Positions 7,474-16,152 of a DNA stretch of 64,000 nt are shown here, one piece after another. Both the position numbers and the translations under genes were made by a program. The stretch is from Marinovum sp034669705. Lineage in GTDB: Bacteria > Pseudomonadota > Alphaproteobacteria > Rhodobacterales > Rhodobacteraceae. The stretch spans positions 186,001 through 250,000 of the forward strand of contig NZ_JAXMOR010000001.1 of assembly GCF_034669705.1 (NCBI RefSeq), read 5' to 3'. The notes beneath the pieces were generated by a model, which saw only the letters and a list, made by a program, of their open reading frames with translations, did not search any database and had not been told where the DNA came from. Every line of letters starts with the position of its first letter. The first letter of the stretch is position 1.

Positions 7474-8514
7474 ATGTCTGAATTCTTTATTACGACCCCG
7501 CTCGGAATTGGCCTCACCATCCTTGCGCAGTGCCTTGCGGTGCTGGGCTTCGTGATGATCTCGCTGCTGTTCCTGGTCTATGGCGACCGCAAGATCTGGG
7601 CCGCCGTGCAGATGCGTCGCGGCCCCAACGTGGTCGGCGTCTTCGGGCTGCTGCAATCGGTGGCCGACGCGCTGAAATACGTGGTCAAGGAAGTGGTGGT
7701 GCCCGCCGGCGCCGACAAGACGGTGTTCTTCCTCGCGCCGCTGATGTCTTTCGTGCTCGCGGTGATCGCCTGGGCGGTGATCCCGTTCTCGGACGGCTGG
7801 GTGCTGTCGGAGATCAACGTAGCGATCCTCTATGTCTTCGCGGTGTCCTCGCTCGAGGTTTATGGCGTGATCATGGGCGGCTGGGCGTCGAACTCGAAGT
7901 ACCCGTTCCTGGGTTCGCTGCGCTCGGCGGCGCAGATGATCTCCTACGAGGTCTCGATCGGGTTGATCATCATCGGGGTGATCCTGTCGTCGGGCTCGAT
8001 GAACTTCGGCCATATCGTCGAGGCACAGGACGGCCGCTTCGGCTTCTTCTCGTGGTACTGGCTGCCGCATTTCCCGATGGTCTTCCTGTTCTTCATCTCG
8101 GCGCTGGCCGAGACCAACCGCCCGCCCTTCGACCTGCCCGAGGCCGAGTCCGAGCTGGTGGCGGGCTACCAGGTGGAATATTCCGCGACGCCGTTCCTGC
8201 TCTTCATGGCCGGTGAATATATCGCCATCTTCCTGATGTGCGCGCTGACCACGCTGCTGTTCTTCGGCGGCTGGCTCTCGCCCATTCCCGGCCTGCCCGA
8301 CGGGGTGTTCTGGATGGTGCTGAAGATGGCCTTCTTCTTCTTCATCTTCGCGATGGTGAAGGCGATCACCCCGCGCTACCGCTATGACCAGCTGATGCGG
8401 CTGGGCTGGAAGGTGTTCCTGCCGTTCAGCCTCGTGTGGGTGGTCTTCGTGGCCTTTGCCGCGAAATTCGACTGGTTCTGGGGCGCTTATGCCCGCTGGA
8501 CCGTGGGAGGCTGA
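7474..8514 (+). CDS. nuoH: NADH-quinone oxidoreductase subunit H
   Basis: NuoH (ND1 homologue) is the membrane subunit at the junction with the peripheral arm and forms much of the quinone chamber. The 346-residue protein has about eight hydrophobic segments. It contains the conserved regions YGDRKIWAAVQMRRGPN near the N-terminus and AETNRPPFDLPEAESELV in the loop rich in acidic residues, both hallmarks of the family. Start ATG 7474 follows GAGGGACC. The next small reading frame starts one base after the nuoH stop region (TGAGATG), consistent with coupled translation. Confidence 0.97.
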   Translation: MSEFFITTPLGIGLTILAQCLAVLGFVMISLLFLVYGDRKIWAAVQMRRGPNVVGVFGLLQSVADALKYVVKEVVVPAGADKTVFFLAPLMSFVLAVIAWAVIPFSDGWVLSEINVAILYVFAVSSLEVYGVIMGGWASNSKYPFLGSLRSAAQMISYEVSIGLIIIGVILSSGSMNFGHIVEAQDGRFGFFSWYWLPHFPMVFLFFISALAETNRPPFDLPEAESELVAGYQVEYSATPFLLFMAGEYIAIFLMCALTTLLFFGGWLSPIPGLPDGVFWMVLKMAFFFFIFAMVKAITPRYRYDQLMRLGWKVFLPFSLVWVVFVAFAAKFDWFWGAYARWTVGG

Positions 8515-8515
8515 G

Positions 8516-8773
8516 ATGTCTGATCTGAAAGACGCAATTCTCGACGCGAAATACATCGACATGGTGTCGCTGGCCGATTTCGTGGTGCAGGACTGCGGGC
8601 TGCCCGACTATGACGACGACGGCAACCCGCTGCCGCAGCAGAACGAGGTCGCCGCCGCGATCTTTCGCTGGGCGGCCCGGCACGGCGCGGCGCCCGACGC
8701 CGGCGCAGAGAGCAACAGCCGGCCCGGGGCCGGCGCACCGCCGGCAAATGATGCTGGCGAAGGGGACGACTGA
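8516..8773 (+). CDS. Hypothetical small protein between nuoH and nuoI
   Basis: An 85-residue acidic soluble protein (MSDLKDAILDAKYIDM...). The first 60 residues are likely helical and contain VSLADFVVQDCGLPDYDDDGNPLP; the tail is Ala/Gly/Asp-rich and probably disordered. There is no signal peptide or membrane segment. GGAGG at 8506-8510 precedes ATG 8516 with good spacing, and the stop overlaps nuoI as TGATG. It corresponds to one of the unidentified frames expected in this operon type. Function is unknown; a cytoplasmic assembly factor is one possibility. Confidence 0.7.
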   Translation: MSDLKDAILDAKYIDMVSLADFVVQDCGLPDYDDDGNPLPQQNEVAAAIFRWAARHGAAPDAGAESNSRPGAGAPPANDAGEGDD

Positions 8774-9267
8774 TGGCTGATATCGACTATGGCCGTGCGG
8801 CCAAGTACTTCCTGCTCAACGATTTCTTTCAGGGTTTCAAGCTCGGGCTGAAGTATTTCTTCGCCCCCAAGGCGACGCTGAACTATCCGCATGAGAAAGG
8901 CCCGCTGAGCCCCCGGTTCCGGGGCGAGCATGTGCTGCGCCGCTATCCCAACGGCGAGGAACGCTGCATTGCCTGCAAGCTCTGCGAGGCGATCTGCCCG
9001 GCGCAGGCGATCACCATCGATGCCGAACCGCGCGAGGACGGCTCGCGCCGCACCACGCGCTATGACATCGACATGACCAAATGCATCTACTGCGGCTTCT
9101 GTCAGGAGGCCTGCCCGGTCGATGCGATCGTCGAGGGGCCGAACTTCGAGTTCGCCACCGAGACCCGCGAGGAGCTGTTCTACGACAAGGCCAAGCTCCT
9201 GGCGAACGGCGACCGCTGGGAAGCCGAGATCGCCGCCAATCTCGCCGTGGACGCGCCCTACCGATGA
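8773..9267 (+). CDS. nuoI: NADH-quinone oxidoreductase subunit I
   Basis: NuoI (TYKY homologue) carries two [4Fe-4S] clusters (N6a and N6b) that pass electrons to the terminal cluster N2. The eight ligands are visible as two ferredoxin motifs: C65-x2-C68-x2-C71-x3-C75 (CIACKLCEAICP) and C104-x2-C107-x2-C110-x3-C114 (CIYCGFCQEACP). Length 164 residues is normal. The N-terminal amphipathic part (FFQGFKLGLKYFF) helps attach the subunit to the membrane arm. Start ATG 8773 overlaps the preceding stop; its own end overlaps the next gene start at 9264. Confidence 0.97.
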   Translation: MADIDYGRAAKYFLLNDFFQGFKLGLKYFFAPKATLNYPHEKGPLSPRFRGEHVLRRYPNGEERCIACKLCEAICPAQAITIDAEPREDGSRRTTRYDIDMTKCIYCGFCQEACPVDAIVEGPNFEFATETREELFYDKAKLLANGDRWEAEIAANLAVDAPYR

Positions 9268-9671
9268 GCACAGGAAAAACCCCCTTCGAGCTGATGATGG
9301 AGCAGGCCCAGGAGATGGCCAAGGCCTTCAACCCGGCGCTCGAGACCTTTTCGCCCAAGGGCTACGAGGCGCTCTGGCCGACCATGCCCAAGGAAATGAT
9401 GGAGATGGCCTTCGGCCGCGGCATCTCGAAGGAGGGGCTGGACGCCAAGACCCGGCTGCTGCTGACCCTCGCCGGGCTGACCATGCAGGGCGCGCAGGCG
9501 GAAACGCCGTTCCGAATGACCGTGCGCCACGCCATGGAGGCCGGGGCCACCAAGGATGAAATCGCCGAGACCATCGCCCAGATGTCGATGTTCGCCGGCC
9601 TTCCCGCCATGACCCGCGCGATGGACCTCGCGCGCGACGTGATGGACGACAAAGAGGATGACGATACATGA
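9264..9671 (+). CDS. Carboxymuconolactone decarboxylase-family protein
   Basis: A 135-residue all-helical protein of the carboxymuconolactone decarboxylase/AhpD-like family; the central part (LDAKTRLLLTLAGLTMQGAQ, then VRHAMEAGATKDEIAETI) shows the family pattern. The CxxC redox motif of AhpD is absent, and the protein has no cysteine at all, so a peroxidase or disulfide role is unlikely. The first 45 residues (MMEQAQEMAKAFNPALE...) resemble a phasin-like helix. It sits between nuoI and nuoJ with four-base overlaps on both sides, so it must be co-translated with complex I subunits. The substrate is unknown. Confidence 0.8.
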   Translation: MSTGKTPFELMMEQAQEMAKAFNPALETFSPKGYEALWPTMPKEMMEMAFGRGISKEGLDAKTRLLLTLAGLTMQGAQAETPFRMTVRHAMEAGATKDEIAETIAQMSMFAGLPAMTRAMDLARDVMDDKEDDDT

Positions 9672-10270
9672 CCGTCTTCGCGTTTTACCTCTTCGCTCTC
9701 AGCACGCTGGCAGGCGGGCTGTTCACCGTGATCGCCCGCAACCCGGTGCATTCGGTGCTCTGGCTGATCCTGGCCTTCCTGTCCTCGGCGGGGCTCTTCG
9801 TGCTGCTCGGGGCCGAGTTCGTGGCGATGCTGCTGATCATCGTCTACGTCGGCGCGGTGGCGGTGCTGTTCCTCTTCGTGGTGATGATGCTCGACGTGGA
9901 TTTCGCCGAACTCAAGGCCGAGATGGCGCAATACATGCCGCTGGCGCTGTTGATCGGGGTGATCCTGGTGATGCAGTTCGGCATGGCGGTCGGCGCCTGG
10001 GAGTCCTCCGAGGCGGCGGCGGGTCTGCGCGCCCATGTGACGCCGGTGGAGATGCACAACACCCATGCGCTGGGGGTGATCCTCTATGACCATTACTTCC
10101 TGCTGTTCCAGCTCGCGGGTCTGATCCTTCTGGTGGCGATGATCGGCGCGATCGTGCTGACCCTGCGCCACCGCCAGGACGTCAAGCGGCAGAACGTGCT
10201 GGCGCAGATGTATCGCGATCCGGCCAAGGCGATGGAGTTGAAGGACGTGAAGCCGGGCCAGGGCTTGTAA
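9668..10270 (+). CDS. nuoJ: NADH-quinone oxidoreductase subunit J
   Basis: NuoJ (ND6 homologue) is a membrane-arm subunit with five transmembrane segments. The 200-residue protein begins with a hydrophobic helix and holds the conserved stretch LGAEFVAMLLIIVYVGAVAV, which includes the pi-bulge helix TM3 used in coupling. The C-terminal 35 residues are hydrophilic. ATG 9668 overlaps the preceding stop by four bases. After its stop there is a 255-base non-coding spacer with palindromic repeats before nuoK, the only sizeable interruption within the operon. Confidence 0.96.
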   Translation: MTVFAFYLFALSTLAGGLFTVIARNPVHSVLWLILAFLSSAGLFVLLGAEFVAMLLIIVYVGAVAVLFLFVVMMLDVDFAELKAEMAQYMPLALLIGVILVMQFGMAVGAWESSEAAAGLRAHVTPVEMHNTHALGVILYDHYFLLFQLAGLILLVAMIGAIVLTLRHRQDVKRQNVLAQMYRDPAKAMELKDVKPGQGL

Positions 10271-10282
10271 GGCCGTGGCCCG

Positions 10283-10404
10283 GCCCCGGACCTGATCCGA
10301 GGCTTCCCTTTGCGGGGCTTCGACAGGCGACACCGTGCCCCGGACCCCGATCCGGGGCCGCCGGGGCGAAGGCGAAGGAAGAGGTCCCGGATCAGGTCCG
10401 GGAC
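10283..10404. repeat. Cluster of 21-22 bp palindromes between nuoJ and nuoK
   Basis: The 255-base gap between nuoJ and nuoK has no gene. It holds three palindromes of one type: GCCCCGGA-N5-TCCGAGGC (10283-10303, one mismatch), GCCCCGGA-N6-TCCGGGGC (10337-10358, perfect) and GTCCCGGA-N5-TCCGGGAC (10384-10404, perfect). More CCCGGG/CCCGGGG fragments follow to about 10490. The same element occurs at 26719, 36181 and 42508. In RNA each would form a strong 8-bp hairpin, so they could modulate nuoJ/nuoK mRNA stability or act as attenuators. The element type is common between genes in GC-rich alphaproteobacteria. Confidence 0.85.
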
Positions 10405-10525
10405 GGCGGCCGGGGGAAACAGCCCGGGACGGTGACCGGGGCAGCCCGGGGCGTGACGAGACGAAAACCCGGGCCAGCCCCGGGACGGACAAGACGAAAA
10501 CAGGGCCAAAGCCCAGAGGGACGAC

Positions 10526-10831
10526 ATGATCGGACTTGAACATTATCTGACGGTGGCCGCGGTGCTGTTTGTCATCGGCATCTTCGGGCTCTTCCTGAAC
10601 CGCAAGAACGTGATCATCCTGTTGATGTCGATCGAGCTGATGCTCTTGGCGGTCAATATCAACTTCGTCGCCTTCTCTGCCTATCTCGGCGATCTGGTGG
10701 GGCAGGTGTTCACCCTCTTCGTCCTTACCGTGGCGGCGGCGGAGGCGGCCATCGGGCTGGCCATCCTCGTCTGCTTCTTCCGCAACCGCGGCACCATCGC
10801 CGTGGAAGACGTCAACGTGATGAAGGGCTAG
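10526..10831 (+). CDS. nuoK: NADH-quinone oxidoreductase subunit K
   Basis: NuoK (ND4L homologue) is a 101-residue membrane subunit with three transmembrane helices. The conserved glutamates needed for proton coupling are seen in MSIELMLLAVNINF (TM2) and AAAEAAIGLAILV (TM3). Length and order are exactly as expected. GAGGGACG at 10516-10523 precedes ATG 10526. It is separated from nuoJ by a palindrome-rich spacer but from nuoL by only four bases. Confidence 0.97.
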   Translation: MIGLEHYLTVAAVLFVIGIFGLFLNRKNVIILLMSIELMLLAVNINFVAFSAYLGDLVGQVFTLFVLTVAAAEAAIGLAILVCFFRNRGTIAVEDVNVMKG

Positions 10832-10835
10832 GGCC

Positions 10836-13049
10836 ATGGAAAGCATCATCCTCTTTGCCCCGCTGGTGGGTGCGCTGATCGCAGGCTTCGGCTGGAAGCT
10901 GATCGGCGAACGCGGCGCCATGTGGATCAGCACCGGGCTGCTGTTCACCGCCTGCGCCTTCTCCTGGATCGTCTTCTTGACCCACGGGGCCGAGACCCAG
11001 CACATCCAGATCATGCGCTGGATCGAGAGCGGCTCGCTCTCGACCGACTGGTCGATCCGGCTCGACCGGCTGACCTCGATCATGCTGATCGTGGTCACCA
11101 CGGTCTCGGCGCTCGTTCACCTCTACAGCTTCGGCTACATGGCGCATGATCCGCAGTGGAAGGAGGGCGAGACCTACAAGCCGCGCTTCTTTGCCTACCT
11201 GTCGTTCTTCACCTTCGCCATGCTGATGCTGGTGACCTCCGACAACCTCGTCCAGATGTTCTTTGGCTGGGAGGGCGTCGGGGTCGCCTCCTACCTGCTG
11301 ATCGGGTTCTATTACCGCAAACCTTCGGCCAATGCCGCCGCGATCAAGGCCTTCGTGGTCAACCGGGTCGGCGATTTCGGCTTTGCGCTCGGCATCTTCG
11401 CGCTGTTCTTCCTGACCGACTCGATCCGCTTTGATGATATCTTTGCTGCCGCGCCAGAAATGGCCGAGACCCAGCTCACCTTCCTCTGGACCGAGTGGAA
11501 CGCCGCCAACCTGATCGCCTTTCTGCTGTTCATCGGCGCGATGGGCAAATCGGCGCAGCTCTTCCTGCACACCTGGCTGCCGGATGCGATGGAAGGCCCG
11601 ACGCCGGTCTCGGCGCTGATCCACGCCGCGACCATGGTCACCGCCGGCGTCTTTCTCGTCTGCCGCATGTCGCCGCTGATGGAATATGCGCCGGAGGCCA
11701 CCGGTTTCATCACCTTCCTCGGCGCCGCGACCGCCTTTGTCGCCGCAACGATTGGATTGGTGCAGAACGACATCAAGCGCGTCATCGCCTATTCGACCAT
11801 GAGCCAGCTCGGCTACATGTTCGTTGCCGCCGGCGTCGGGGTCTACTCGGTGGCGATGTTCCACCTGTTCACCCATGCCTTCTTCAAGGCGATGCTGTTT
11901 CTCGGCGCCGGCTCGGTGATCCACGCGATGCACCACGAGCAGGACATGCGGAACTATGGCAACCTGCGCAAGAAGATCCCCTATACCTTTGGCGCGATGA
12001 TGATCGGCACGCTGGCGATCACCGGCGTCGGCATTCCGCTGACCCATATCGGCTTCGCCGGCTTCCTTTCCAAGGACGCGGTGATCGAGAGCGCTTGGGC
12101 CGGCACCCAGGGCGGCTTTGCCTTCTGGGCGCTGGTCGTCGCGGCGCTGTTCACCAGCTTCTACAGCTGGCGGCTGATGTTCCTGACCTTCTACGGCAAA
12201 CAGCGTGGCGACAAGCACACCCACGAGCACGCCCATGAAAGCCCGACCGTCATGCTGGTGCCGCTCGGCGTGCTGGCGTTGGGCTCGGTGCTGGCGGGGA
12301 TGATCTGGTATGGCTCGTTCTTTGGCGATCACTCACAGGTCAACCGCTTCTTCGGCATTCCAGATCACCATGTCGAGGCCGGCCATGAGGACGCGGCCCA
12401 TGCCCCCGAGGCGGGCGGCGACCACGGCGAAGGCATCGGGGCCGCAACCCGCGAGGCGGCCGAGGGCGATGGCGAAGGCGTGGCCGATGCGCTGACCGAG
12501 GATGCGGTCACCGATACCGACCACGGTGTCGAGAGCGCCGGGGCCGATGACGCCATGCCCACCGACGACGACCATGCGGTCGCGGCGGGGCAGGCACCCA
12601 AGGGCGCGATCTACATGTCGCCCGACAACCACGTGATGGATGAGGCGCACCATGCGCCGGTCTGGGTCAAGGTTTCGCCCTTCGTCGCCATGCTGATCGG
12701 CTTTGGGGTGGCTTTCTGGTTCTACATCCTCAACCCGGCGCTGCCGGCCCGGCTGGCCGAGCAGCAGCGGCCGCTTTACCTCTTCCTGCTCAACAAGTGG
12801 TACTTCGACGAGGCCTATGACTTCCTCTTCGTCCAGCCCGCCAAGGCAATCGGCCGCTTCCTGTGGAAGCGCGGCGACGAGAACACGATCGACGGCACGA
12901 TCAACGGCGTCTCGATGGGCGTGATCCCGTTCTTCACCCGTCTCGCCGGGCGGTTCCAGTCCGGCTACATCTTCAGCTACGCCTTTGCCATGGTGATCGG
13001 CCTCGCGCTTCTGATCACCTGGATGACCATCGGCACAGGAGCGCACTGA
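10836..13049 (+). CDS. nuoL: NADH-quinone oxidoreductase subunit L
   Basis: NuoL (ND5 homologue) is the distal antiporter-like proton-pumping subunit and carries the long lateral helix at its C-terminus. It has 737 residues and many transmembrane segments. The core antiporter signature is clear (HTWLPDAMEGPTPVSALIHA, then AYSTMSQLGYM and LFTHAFFKAMLFL). Between about residues 460 and 600 lies a hydrophilic insertion rich in His, Asp, Glu and Ala (for example THEHAHES, and several HH, DDD runs), which makes the protein longer than the E. coli form (613). Its stop overlaps the nuoM start (TGATG at 13047-13051). Confidence 0.97.
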   Translation: MESIILFAPLVGALIAGFGWKLIGERGAMWISTGLLFTACAFSWIVFLTHGAETQHIQIMRWIESGSLSTDWSIRLDRLTSIMLIVVTTVSALVHLYSFGYMAHDPQWKEGETYKPRFFAYLSFFTFAMLMLVTSDNLVQMFFGWEGVGVASYLLIGFYYRKPSANAAAIKAFVVNRVGDFGFALGIFALFFLTDSIRFDDIFAAAPEMAETQLTFLWTEWNAANLIAFLLFIGAMGKSAQLFLHTWLPDAMEGPTPVSALIHAATMVTAGVFLVCRMSPLMEYAPEATGFITFLGAATAFVAATIGLVQNDIKRVIAYSTMSQLGYMFVAAGVGVYSVAMFHLFTHAFFKAMLFLGAGSVIHAMHHEQDMRNYGNLRKKIPYTFGAMMIGTLAITGVGIPLTHIGFAGFLSKDAVIESAWAGTQGGFAFWALVVAALFTSFYSWRLMFLTFYGKQRGDKHTHEHAHESPTVMLVPLGVLALGSVLAGMIWYGSFFGDHSQVNRFFGIPDHHVEAGHEDAAHAPEAGGDHGEGIGAATREAAEGDGEGVADALTEDAVTDTDHGVESAGADDAMPTDDDHAVAAGQAPKGAIYMSPDNHVMDEAHHAPVWVKVSPFVAMLIGFGVAFWFYILNPALPARLAEQQRPLYLFLLNKWYFDEAYDFLFVQPAKAIGRFLWKRGDENTIDGTINGVSMGVIPFFTRLAGRFQSGYIFSYAFAMVIGLALLITWMTIGTGAH

Positions 13050-14590
13050 TGGACAACCTGCTTTCCATTGTCACCTTCATCCCGGCTCTTGGCGCGCTGA
13101 TCCTCGGCGTTTTCTTGCGCGGCGACGACGCGGCGGCGAACCGCAATGCCAAGTGGCTGGCGCTGATCGCCACCGGGGCGACCTTCCTGATCTCGCTCTT
13201 CATTCTTGCGCAGTTCGACCCGAACGACACCGGTTTCCAGTTCGTCGAAGAGGCCGACTGGCTGCTCGGGTTGAAGTACAAGATGGGCGTCGACGGCATC
13301 TCGGTGCTGTTTGTCCTGCTGACCACCTTCATCATGCCGCTCTGCATCGCGGCCAGCTGGAACATCAGTGTCAGGGTCAAGGAATACATGATCGCCTTTC
13401 TGGTGCTGGAGACGCTGATGCTCGGCGTCTTCATGGCGCTCGACATCGTGCTGTTCTACCTGTTCTTCGAGGCCGGGCTGATCCCGATGTTCCTGATCAT
13501 CGGCATCTGGGGCGGCAAGAACCGGATCTACGCCTCGTTCAAGTTCTTCCTCTACACCTTCATCGGCTCGGTGCTGATGCTGGTGGCCATGGTCGTCATG
13601 TTCGTCCAGGCCGGCACCACCGATATCCCGACGCTGATGAACCACGAATTCGGCTCCGAGAGCTTCTCTCTGCTGGGCATCCATGTTGTGGGTGGGGCGC
13701 AGACGCTGATGTTCCTGGCGTTCTTTGCCAGCTTTGCGGTCAAGATGCCGATGTGGCCGGTGCACACCTGGCTGCCGGATGCGCACGTTCAGGCGCCGAC
13801 GGCCGGCTCGGTGGTGCTGGCGGCGATCCTCTTGAAGATGGGCGGCTACGGCTTCCTGCGCTTCAGCCTGCCGATGTTCCCGGTGGGGGCGGATGTTCTG
13901 GCGCCGCTGGTGCTGTGGATGTCGGCCATCGCCATCGTCTACACCTCGCTGGTGGCGCTGGTGCAGGAGGACATGAAGAAGCTGATCGCCTATTCGTCCG
14001 TCGCGCACATGGGTTATGTCACCGCCGGCATCTTCTCGGCCAACCAGCAGGGCATCGACGGCGCCATCTTTCAGATGATCTCGCACGGGTTCATCTCGGG
14101 GGCGCTCTTCCTCTGCGTCGGCGTGATCTATGACCGGATGCACACCCGCGACATCGACGCCTATGGCGGGCTGGTGAACCGGATGCCGGCCTATGCGCTG
14201 ATCTTCATGCTGTTCACCATGGCCAATGTCGGCCTGCCGGGCACCTCCGGCTTTGTCGGCGAATTCCTGACGCTGATGGGCATGTTCCAGGCCAACACCT
14301 GGGTTGCCGCGGTTGCCACCTCTGGCGTGATCCTCTCGGCCGGCTATGCGCTCTGGCTCTATCGCCGGGTGGTGTTCGGCGACCTGATCAAGGAAAGCCT
14401 GCGCACCATCACCGACATGACCCGCCGCGAACGCGCGATCTTTGCGCCGCTGGTGGTGATGACGATCCTGCTGGGCGTCTATCCGGCGCTGGTCACAGAT
14501 ATCATCGGGCCCTCGGTCGAGGCGCTCGTATCCAACTATCAGACGGCCCTGGCCGCATCGGATGATGCGGTCCAGGTGGCCGGGCATTAA
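13049..14590 (+). CDS. nuoM: NADH-quinone oxidoreductase subunit M
   Basis: NuoM (ND4 homologue) is the second antiporter-like proton-pumping subunit, 513 residues with about fourteen membrane helices. Family signatures include LFYLFFEAGLIPMFLIIGIW with the conserved TM5 Glu, and the segment KMPMWPVHTWLPDAHVQAPT followed by LLKMGGYG. The start at 13049 shares a base with the nuoL stop, and family N-termini match (MDNLLSIVTFIPALGALI). It is followed after 11 bases by nuoN. Confidence 0.97.
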   Translation: MDNLLSIVTFIPALGALILGVFLRGDDAAANRNAKWLALIATGATFLISLFILAQFDPNDTGFQFVEEADWLLGLKYKMGVDGISVLFVLLTTFIMPLCIAASWNISVRVKEYMIAFLVLETLMLGVFMALDIVLFYLFFEAGLIPMFLIIGIWGGKNRIYASFKFFLYTFIGSVLMLVAMVVMFVQAGTTDIPTLMNHEFGSESFSLLGIHVVGGAQTLMFLAFFASFAVKMPMWPVHTWLPDAHVQAPTAGSVVLAAILLKMGGYGFLRFSLPMFPVGADVLAPLVLWMSAIAIVYTSLVALVQEDMKKLIAYSSVAHMGYVTAGIFSANQQGIDGAIFQMISHGFISGALFLCVGVIYDRMHTRDIDAYGGLVNRMPAYALIFMLFTMANVGLPGTSGFVGEFLTLMGMFQANTWVAAVATSGVILSAGYALWLYRRVVFGDLIKESLRTITDMTRRERAIFAPLVVMTILLGVYPALVTDIIGPSVEALVSNYQTALAASDDAVQVAGH

Positions 14591-14601
14591 GGAGCCGCAC
14601 C

Positions 14602-16041
14602 ATGATTCAGGCTGATCTGAGCGTCATCCTTCCAGAGATCGTGCTGGCGGTTTACGCGATGCTGGCACTGCTGGCGGCGGTCTATACCGCCAAGGACGAG
14701 CTGGCGGGGCTGCTGACATGGATCACCGCCGCGGTCTTCGTGGCGCTGGCCTTCTATATCGCCACCAGCGGCGGCACCACGGTCACCGCCTTCCATGGCA
14801 TGTTCATCGACGACAGCTTTGCGCGCTTTGCCAAGGTGATGATCCTGCTCTCGGCAGCGGCGGTGCTGGCGATGAGCCAGGGCTACAAGCCGGCGCGCTC
14901 GATCCTCAAGTTCGAGTACCCGCTGCTGATCGCTCTGGCGACCGTCGGCATGATGATGATGGTCTCGGCCGGCGACCTGATGGCGCTTTACATGGGGCTC
15001 GAACTGCAATCTCTGGCGCTCTATGTCGTTGCCGCCCTGCGCCGCGACAGCATCAAGTCGACCGAGGCGGGGCTCAAATACTTCGTGCTCGGCGCGCTGT
15101 CCTCGGGGCTGCTGCTCTATGGCGCCTCGCTGGTCTACGGCTTTGCCGGCACCACGCAGTTCGAGGGTGTGATCCTCGCGGCCTCCGGCGAGGTCTCGCT
15201 CGGGCTGCTGTTTGGGCTGGTGTTCCTGATCTCGGGGCTGGCCTTTAAGGTCTCGGCGGTGCCATTCCACATGTGGACGCCGGATGTCTACGAAGGCTCG
15301 CCGACGCCGGTCACCGCCTTCTTTGCCACTGCGCCCAAGATCGCGGCCATGGCGCTCTTTGCGCGGGTCCTGCATGACGCCTTTGGCGGCATCACCGGCG
15401 ACTGGCAGCAAATCCTCGCCCTCCTGTCGCTCTTGTCGATGTTCCTTGGTGCGATCGCGGCGATCGGCCAGACCAACATCAAGCGGCTGATGGCCTATTC
15501 CTCGATTGCCCACATGGGCTATGCGCTGATGGGGCTGGCGTCCGGCACGGTGTTCGGCGTGCAGGCGATGCTGATCTACATGGCGATCTACGTCACCATG
15601 AACGTCGGCACCTTTGCCTTCATCATGTCGATGTCCAAGGACGGCGCGCCGGTGGTCTCGATCGACAGCCTGCACCTCTATTCGAAACGCGAGCCGGGCA
15701 AGGCGCTGGCGATGCTGTTCCTGCTGTTCTCGCTGGCCGGCGTGCCGCCGTTCCTCGGCTTCTTCGGCAAGCTATACGTGCTGCGCGCCGCGGTCGAGGG
15801 CGACCTCGTGTGGCTGGCGGTGGCGGGCGTGATCGCCTCGGTGATCGGCGCGTTCTACTACCTGCGGATCGTCTTCTACATGTACTTCGGTCAGGAAAAC
15901 GACGACGCGCTCGACAAGGGCGGCTCGCCGATCCTCTACGGCTTCCTGATGGCGTCCGCGGCGGTGATGCTTCTGGGCGTGGTCAACTTTTTCGGGCTCG
16001 AGACCGTGGCAGAGGCTGCGGCGGCGACGCTTGTCAACTGA
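14602..16041 (+). CDS. nuoN: NADH-quinone oxidoreductase subunit N
   Basis: NuoN (ND2 homologue) is the third antiporter-like subunit and the last structural gene of the complex I operon. The 479-residue protein shows the family segments LYMGLELQSLALYVVAAL, STEAGLKYFVLGALSSGLLL and KVSAVPFHMWTPDVYEG. GGAG at 14591-14594 precedes ATG 14602. Downstream, a 111-base spacer with two hairpins leads to birA, which is read in the same direction. Confidence 0.97.
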   Translation: MIQADLSVILPEIVLAVYAMLALLAAVYTAKDELAGLLTWITAAVFVALAFYIATSGGTTVTAFHGMFIDDSFARFAKVMILLSAAAVLAMSQGYKPARSILKFEYPLLIALATVGMMMMVSAGDLMALYMGLELQSLALYVVAALRRDSIKSTEAGLKYFVLGALSSGLLLYGASLVYGFAGTTQFEGVILAASGEVSLGLLFGLVFLISGLAFKVSAVPFHMWTPDVYEGSPTPVTAFFATAPKIAAMALFARVLHDAFGGITGDWQQILALLSLLSMFLGAIAAIGQTNIKRLMAYSSIAHMGYALMGLASGTVFGVQAMLIYMAIYVTMNVGTFAFIMSMSKDGAPVVSIDSLHLYSKREPGKALAMLFLLFSLAGVPPFLGFFGKLYVLRAAVEGDLVWLAVAGVIASVIGAFYYLRIVFYMYFGQENDDALDKGGSPILYGFLMASAAVMLLGVVNFFGLETVAEAAAATLVN

Positions 16042-16102
16042 ACCGTGTGAGCTCGGTGGCTTCTGTCGGAGGCCTCCGGCGGGGGTTGAGCAGGCCTCCC
16101 GG

Positions 16103-16139
16103 AAACGCTCCGAGGGAGCGTTTCGCCTGCGAACAGGCG
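16103..16139. repeat. Two adjacent perfect hairpins between nuoN and birA
   Basis: AAACGCTCC-GAG-GGAGCGTTT (16103-16123) is a perfect 9-bp stem with a 3-base loop. It is followed immediately by CGCCTG-CGAA-CAGGCG (16124-16139), a 6-bp stem with a CGAA tetraloop. Just upstream (16069-16082) is GGCCTCCGGCGGGG, part of a repeat type also found at 51444. There is no long T-run after the hairpins, so they are not classical terminators, but stacked hairpins after the last nuo gene could protect the 3' end or partly stop transcription before birA. Confidence 0.75.
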
Positions 16140-16152
16140 GACGCCCGGCAAG

